A program made the translations under genes and the position numbers. DNA of 64,000 bases from Sanguinoderma infundibulare (lineage: Eukaryota; Basidiomycota; Agaricomycetes; Polyporales; Polyporaceae), in assembly GCA_032821775.1 (NCBI GenBank), contig JAVLRN010000005.1:2170001-2234000 (forward strand), read 5' to 3'. Positions within the stretch are counted from its first letter, which is position 1, and each line of letters begins with the position of its first letter. Below the pieces are notes generated by a model. The model worked only from the letters and a program-made list of their open reading frames with translations, searched no databases and was not told the DNA's origin. Shown in pieces: positions 58,214 through 64,000 of the stretch.

Positions 58214-58489
58214 TCAGCCCTCGAGGACTTGTTGGACCGTTAATAGGTGTGGCCGTGCAGTATAAATGGGGTACGCTGCACTGGGGTGATCAATGAGAGG
58301 ACTCTTGGGAGGATAGAAAGAGAACTCACATGTTTTGCAGTCATCCCACAATAGGAAACAAGACACGCTCAAGACGAGTATTGCACCCGCCAGTGCGAGT
58401 GTGAGAACGAAACAGATGGTGGTAAGGAGTGAGACATCGGAGTCCTCCGCCTTGAACTCCGGGTGTTCGTACAGCTTCAAGGAACGCAT
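58214..58489 (-). CDS. Small single-pass membrane protein, unknown
   Basis: The 91-codon frame begins MRSLKLYEHPEFKAEDSDVS, followed by one strong membrane segment, LTTICFVLTLALAGAILVLS then VSCFLLW, and a short tail. A possible intron with GTGAGT donor and CCCCAG acceptor (about 58281-58329) would replace the last third by a shorter tail ending HGHTY. I do not recognise a family. The hydrophilic charged start followed by a clean membrane segment favours a real gene, but it could be chance. Confidence 0.5.
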   Translation of the reverse strand: MRSLKLYEHPEFKAEDSDVSLLTTICFVLTLALAGAILVLSVSCFLLWDDCKTCEFSFYPPKSPLIDHPSAAYPIYTARPHLLTVQQVLEG

Positions 58490-61400
58490 GGCTTTTGGAA
58501 AGTGTGGGTAGGGTCGGGTTGCCAGCGTGAGTTTGGATGGCGGAGGAAGCCAAGGGGTGAGGGAGGGTTTGGCTGCGAGGACGAACGGAATCCATCCACA
58601 AGTTATATAGAGTTGGGACAGCGCTAGGATGGATGCTGAGATAGTGCAGGCGGCTGAGAATTGTGACGCCGGAATGGAGACGCTTGGTCTTGCGCGAGAT
58701 CTCCATCTCCACCTACCAGACGCACGTCAAAGGGTCCCTCCGACGAACTGAATGTTCACAGGCGCCGCCCGCCTTCGGGGTGGGATCGTTGCGATGGGTG
58801 TGCAATGCAAAGCACCCGCCAAACGTGGTAGCGAGGCAGGATGGACGCTTGCAGCACTTTGATCGGATTCCCTTACGCGAACACGGATGCGGCGTTTGAG
58901 AACGAGCGGTTTGCCTCCGGTCCTCGCGGAGCTACCGCAAAACTTTACCGGCGCGGAGTCGAACAGCCGGTCGGTAGAGCATTGGCTTCAAAACACCCTA
59001 GATCTCCGCCGGGATTGACAATACCTGTCTGAAACAGGAGCTGCCGACCTTCACGGCGACTCGGACTTGTACTGCCCATTGGAGTGTTGTTACCCAAACT
59101 CCCCATGACGTCCAATGTGCGACACTCGTGGAAGCACACATACGGCCGTTCTCAGGACTAGCGTGGGCGTTATAGGAGCGGACTTGCATCATCTTCAAGT
59201 GAATGATGCAGGCAGTGGTAATATGATCCATTAGTCTCGCACAACCGACGGCATGCATCCAACCTGACATGCTCGCTTTGAGAAACGGGCATGCCATCTA
59301 CTCAAGTCCTCGGCGACCATTGTCCAATGCACTGTTCGACTTGTCAAGATGGTCGGTTTCCAGGAGGAGTGCCACTGTTCATCCGCTGATTCGGATCACG
59401 TCCAATCCCAATGAGAACCACCTTGTCAAGCACCAGTCGTTTATCAGTGGGCGAAAGATCGCCACTGACGGATTCATGAAATCCGACCGCATGTCCGTGT
59501 CGCAACGGACTGACAAAGGTAGATATTCATCAGAAACTACCATAGAGGCTGTGTAGGCCTCAAGATACGCCATCATGCGATAGGAAGGCCACTCACTCAC
59601 TACGATGCCAGATGATGGACTACCTGTCCGTGCGATGCCAATGCAGCACTATTTCGTGCAATGAATATCGTTCGTAAAATGCACTTCCACAGCTCGTCAA
59701 ACTGTTTTATGCTGCACAGGCATAGACCATACAAGAAACGGGGTGAACTTGCAAACTCACTCACCGGTCATGACATTCTGTACGTCGGAGATGAAAATCA
59801 ATTCATATTGCTGCGATGTTCGAGGACGCCCGTGGGCAGAGTCAGCCAGCCTGGGGCATCCTAGGCCTCGGGGTTTCCGGATTATTATCTGGAAAAAGAG
59901 TGTCATGCTCCAATTTGACAAACCGCGTAAGAGCTGCTGTGGTCATCCCATACCACCTCATATTTACTCCGGCCGTGTCCGTCGCGGTTTTCTCATCAAC
60001 ACCTGTGCCTACCCGTGAGGACCCCCCTTTGAATGGGTGGGCGTTGAACGTAGGTTTGTTCCAGGCTCTTCTGACGTACTGCACAGTTACTGCTCCCGCT
60101 GCGTTGTGTATGGGATGTCCTGTTTCGCACGTTAGTCATCACAGAGCAAGTACATCGGTACTCGCAGGATGCATGACGTAGGACACACGACAACCTTGTC
60201 AATATGCCAGCGGGAGAACTGGGCCCTTCTATCGCGTTCTATCAATGACACGAGCTTCCAGTAAGCAGTCTAGTCTGCGCGTCCAACCGCGTGATTGACT
60301 CCTTTGGGACTCACCTCGCTGACATCCGCATCGTCTGGACGGTCGCTTGCCGCTGCGTATCGCGAGGATTACGGCACTGTGAGAGAGAACAGAATCTCAA
60401 TAACGCGCCTCCACGGGGAACAGCGACTGCCAAAATTTGATATCGAGTGGAGTGCTCGCCGGACACAACGGATTCGACAGATCGACTCAACTGCAAAGTG
60501 TCATGGTGAGCTCCTAGATATCCGCCAGGCACCAATGCCACATATGAGCAACGTTTGATATGGCTGACTTACGTGATTGCTAGCAACGATGGACGAAGGT
60601 CAGTCTGATATTTGCGAACCCGATGCACGCGGCGTGTGGCGATGGTGTCGAACGAACCCCAGGCAATAAGTAGAGAACCTTTTATCCTCCTCTGCTTCGG
60701 TTCCGGGCCATGACGGCGGTGAGAGAGAAGCGGCCACGAATAAAACCACGGACTCACAGGCTAACCCTTGCCGGTGTCAACACCGTCGTGATGCCCCCCT
60801 GCATGCTCCGGAGGATCGATCGTCGAGTTCGCAGTATTGCTACCGACTCGCACCAGCTATTCGCGAGAATTTTTCGCTTCACACGAATCGCCCGAGCAAG
60901 CCGCGTCTGGAGGAGGTATGTATTTCCACCATATCCAACGGAAGCGGTGTCTGGGCGGTGTCAGAAAGTTATAATCAGAGACATTGGTCGGTCTTCGTAC
61001 GAAGGTCGGCATCGGGGCCGGGGTTTGTCGGACAGTCGACTCACGAGAACGCTTCGTGAGAAGGCCCGAGGATGTCTCGTAACGTCCCTTCGGCAGGCCG
61101 GGCTGGATGGGACGACGTTATGGCTGATGTACTGTCAGAGGTGTTCTATCAGCCGCAGGCAACGGCAAAAATCCGAAGAGCCAAACCAGGACATTGCAAA
61201 TTTCAGTATTGAAATGTATCGACCGAGAGTAGAAGGCCTACCCACGGAAAACCAGGGTACCCATTCCCTGTCTGGGTCTGTCCATCTAAAAATGGGGGTA
61301 TCTACACAGAGCCCAAACCAAAAAGAATATCAATAGGGTCAATGGACACGAACAATCGATGGATGTCAGCACGAAGTACCTGGAGCAGGCGTGGACATAT

Positions 61401-62429
61401 GCCATCTTGAGAAACTCTATGGAGGTGCTGCGTTTTCGCCCCTGTTGACAACCACATCGTCAATAGCCACGAACTGCCAATTGGAAGTTGAGGGTATGGA
61501 AGATGGCGAAACGCTCACCACGAAGCACCCATGGCACCCGTTCTAGCCGACACGCGCTCCGGCGGCGACGTCGACGTCGTCCACGAATCGCGCTCGGCTA
61601 TCTGAGCACGAACAGGTCGGAACGAAGACCGACTGCCACGGAAACTTTGCAGAGAGCGGGGCCGGCCTAGCTGTTGACCGGCTTCATCCGTGCCAACCGT
61701 CGAGGTCGACATCCCACGCGCTGCACGCAGCTGGATGGATTTCTCCAAGGACACGAAGACCGGTTCGATTCAATAAGACTAGTAATAGTGGTGATACAGA
61801 AAACGAGGGGTGGCAGTAGATATGACAACACGAATGGAATATAACAGACAGCGGCACGCAGAGACAGACAGGGAACGGTGCGGACGACGAAAAGGGCCGG
61901 AGGCGCCGACAGAGAATACGAATATTTGGTAGTAGTGCGGTTGGAGACGGGGGTATTGCGTGGGCTGTGTTCTCGGAAGGATGCGACGAAGGACAATGCA
62001 ACAAGAGCGAATGCGTAGTACGAATAAATAATATGTGCGTGGTAGGGTTGTTGATGTTGCGTTGGAGAGAGTGAGTGTGAGATGCGGGGAAAAGGCTGGA
62101 AACGGGGGCGAGAAGGGTCAACATAGAATATATGAATGTATTGTAACGAGTCTGTGTCGGGCACCTCAATGACGGCTACGTACGCAGTCCGAGACAGGAT
62201 AATACCTCGACGTGTGGTGTATCGCGCCTGATGTCAGCCGTACCTGCGCCGAAACGCGGTTCTCCACGTGCGTATGCACGCCAAAGGCCTCAGAGGAGGG
62301 AGGCACATGGGGCGCGGAGACCCAAGGCCGACGGCCAGCGCGCCGTCATGATTCTGTATAGCAACCACGCAATCCGCTGCAGACGGGCTCAAAGAGCTCC
62401 CTCCTGCAAATCGCCGGCGCCGAGCAATG
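58490..62429. other. 3.9-kb gene-free block
   Basis: This is the longest gap in the window. Frames such as 59269-59556 and 60710-61336 (plus) or 61667-62169 (minus) have no motifs; the last is a homopyrimidine-rich artefact. A tRNA-like fragment at 58955-58990 is discussed under rejected items. GACGTCGACGTCGTC at 61567-61581 matches 23647-23661. I found no transposon coding motif or long repeat by eye. Confidence 0.45.
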
Positions 62430-64000
62430 TTATGTGCCATGTGCGAGGATATTCGCGAGATCCTGTTCGCGCGCAGCGTTCAGCTGTCTCGAGCGGGCTT
62501 TTAGACGCACTGAAGTTAAACAGGTGGCGTCAGCGCTGCGTTGATTATACACAAAGCACGAGAAATTACTCACGCATGCGGTCAAAGCTGAGCAAGACGA
62601 CCTTCGCTGCGCCTGCGGTGTCCTTCGCACAATCACCTGCCTTGAGCATCGCGGACCGGTCGACCCAGTGCTCATCTTGCCAAAGCGCAGCACGGAGGAT
62701 CAGGTCGTCCATGTTGCGCTCCCAAGTGTTGCTGGAGAAGTCGACCTGCTCCGTCCGGACATTGAGGTTGGAAAGGTAGTTGCCGCGAGACGTCTGGACC
62801 TTGAGCGAGGCGGAGTGCGAGCGGATATGGGTGGTGATGTACTCGAGCGCGGCCGCGGCGGCTTGACCGAGAGCTGTCGCGTTGCCATTAGCCTGGCTAT
62901 CGAGTTCCATGATCACCGGCAGCGGGACGACGACGGTCCATCGCCCAGACTCGACAAGCGTGGAGAATTCGGACAGGGACGAGAGGAGGATGTTTGTGTC
63001 GAAGACGAGCACCGAGTATCCGGGAACCAAGTGCAACGCCTGACCACCAGCCTCGGCCTTACGCGAAGGACCGCGAGGGCGTCGACGAGGCCCGCGTTGG
63101 CCAGACTCAAGTAGTGTCTGCAAGTACCGCCGGCGGGCCTAAAGGAGACAAGCAGGATGTTAGCGTGAGTCTGCATCACTATCAAGCGCGCTCAGAATCA
63201 ATACTTGCCTTGAGGTTCCGGATCTCCTCCGAGTCCGCTTGATCGTCCTCGCTCGACGAGCCATCCACGTGCATGTCCTCATCCTCATCCACCTCCATCG
63301 AGTCGTCGTCCTCCCACCTCGTCCCTCGCAGCCTCTGCTCCTCGACGTCCTGCTCGATACGCTCTTCCTCCTTCCACCGGGCGACCTTGTCTGCGAGGAC
63401 ACCCTCAACTCTCCACGACGGACGGCCTTCGGAGGGTGACGCCGGCGTGAACTTGAACCCGTGAACATCACGCGCCATGCGGAGACCGGCGCGAGCGAGA
63501 CGACCCCAACGACGCTTCTCGGGGGACTGGTCGCTGCCTTGACGTTCGTCGCCGTCGTCCTCGATAACGTCTTCCATCGCCTGGTCGGGGACCTCAATGC
63601 GGTCGAGGACCTCGACCTCGATGTTGCGCTCCTCCCCGGCGGCGTCGACGTCCTTGTTCCAGAAACCGCGCTCAAAGACCTTTTTCCCTCCCCAGCCCAT
63701 ACCACGCACGCACCAGTCCTCCGGAAGAGGTTTACAGCCACTGGTGAGCAGGAGGCCGCTCTCGGCACTGATCTTCTGGTGCTCGCGCATGACGTCGCGG
63801 CGAGGGATGTTGGTGAGGAAAGAAGCCATCTCCTCCCATGGGATCGAGCGCTCGAGCGCAGACCGTGCGGACGGTTCGCGCAAGACCGTCGCGAGGAAGG
63901 TGAGCATGATGGTGTTGTACGGGTTCAGGGTCGGGGTCGCGTACTCGCTCGGGCGGCGGAAGGGGTGGCGGAGGGTATGGGAGAGTATTGTGAAGGTGAG
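62430..64000 (-). CDS. SMG6/EST1-like protein with C-terminal PIN nuclease (5' end outside window)
   Basis: SMG6-type proteins cut nonsense mRNA and are related to telomerase factor EST1. The visible part begins in the EST1 DNA/RNA-binding region (LTFLATVLREPSARSALERS, IPWEEMASFLTNIPRRD, PLPEDWCVRGMGWGGK), then an acidic linker, then the PIN domain. PIN acidic residues are visible in SVLVFDTNILLSSL, VVVPLPVIMELDSQANGNA, ERNMDDLILRAALW and VVLLSFDRMLRLKARSRQ. The last is formed by joining the final exon, which ends EQDLANILAHGT. The two introns seen (near 63140-63200 and 62510-62570) keep frame. An apparently complete set of catalytic Asp residues argues for an active nuclease. The 5' part lies beyond 64000. 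Confidence 0.88.

Noticed and set aside
58945..59015. tRNA-like fragment: GGTCGGTAGAGC followed by TTCAAAA, and GGAGTCGAACA nearby
   Set aside because: The D-arm/anticodon-like part reads on the plus strand while the T-loop-like part fits only the minus strand. No consistent acceptor, D, anticodon and T stems form in either orientation.
60710..61336. 208-codon plus-strand open frame
   Set aside because: No motif, no hydrophobic pattern, basic and compositionally unlike the real genes in this window; no plausible extension.
61667..62169. Two overlapping minus-strand frames rich in Ser, Pro and Leu
   Set aside because: These are products of a pyrimidine-biased strand rather than a protein gene.

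Overview
The window is nuclear DNA of a filamentous basidiomycete, most likely an agaricomycete and perhaps a polypore. Genes are compact and cut by many short introns of about 50-60 nt with GT..AG ends, so most proteins only appear after several exons are joined. Content fits this group: a TmpA-type membrane protein, a small thaumatin-like protein, a GPI-type cupredoxin, a DOMON-cytochrome b561 protein and ordinary housekeeping genes. I joined exons by eye. Where I summed exon lengths (ATG8, both RAD51 paralogs, the orphan membrane gene) the total was a multiple of three.

Layout. Positions 1-5.7 kb hold two decayed genes lying head to head, a MOG1-like and an NDC80-like pseudogene, then sequence I cannot assign. 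From 5.7 to 12 kb come a TmpA-like gene, an ERI1-like exonuclease and a thaumatin-like gene. After a 2.7-kb gap, 14.7-25.4 kb is dense: CMS1, mitochondrial ribosomal protein MRPL31, splicing factor SF3A1, the ER-anchored E2 UBC6, mitochondrial ribosomal protein MRP10, ATG8 and an orphan multi-TM protein. From 26.4 to 30.2 kb are two tandem RAD51 paralogs of XRCC3/Rad57 type. From 30.5 to 38.9 kb are HID1, glutamate decarboxylase and DNA polymerase delta small subunit, the last preceded by MluI cell-cycle boxes. A 3-kb gene-free block follows. From 42 to 57.1 kb are a cupredoxin, PET100, L-serine dehydratase, a GH31 alpha-xylosidase, CMC2, transketolase, QCR7, nucleoside diphosphate kinase and a DOMON-b561 protein. 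After a small TM protein near 58.3 kb there is a 3.9-kb gene-free block. An SMG6/EST1-like PIN nuclease then runs off the right edge.

Many neighbours are divergent pairs with short shared promoters (MRPL31/SF3A1, UBC6/MRP10, serine dehydratase/GH31, CMC2/transketolase, QCR7/NDK). Five nuclear genes encode mitochondrial ribosome or respiratory-chain factors. There is no operon-like system, CRISPR array, rRNA or convincing tRNA. The features most worth a second look are the decayed MOG1-NDC80 pair set in otherwise intact sequence, the tandem RAD51 paralogs with a repeated aromatic motif in one acidic tail, the MCB cluster at POLD2, and a 6-nt microexon in transketolase.
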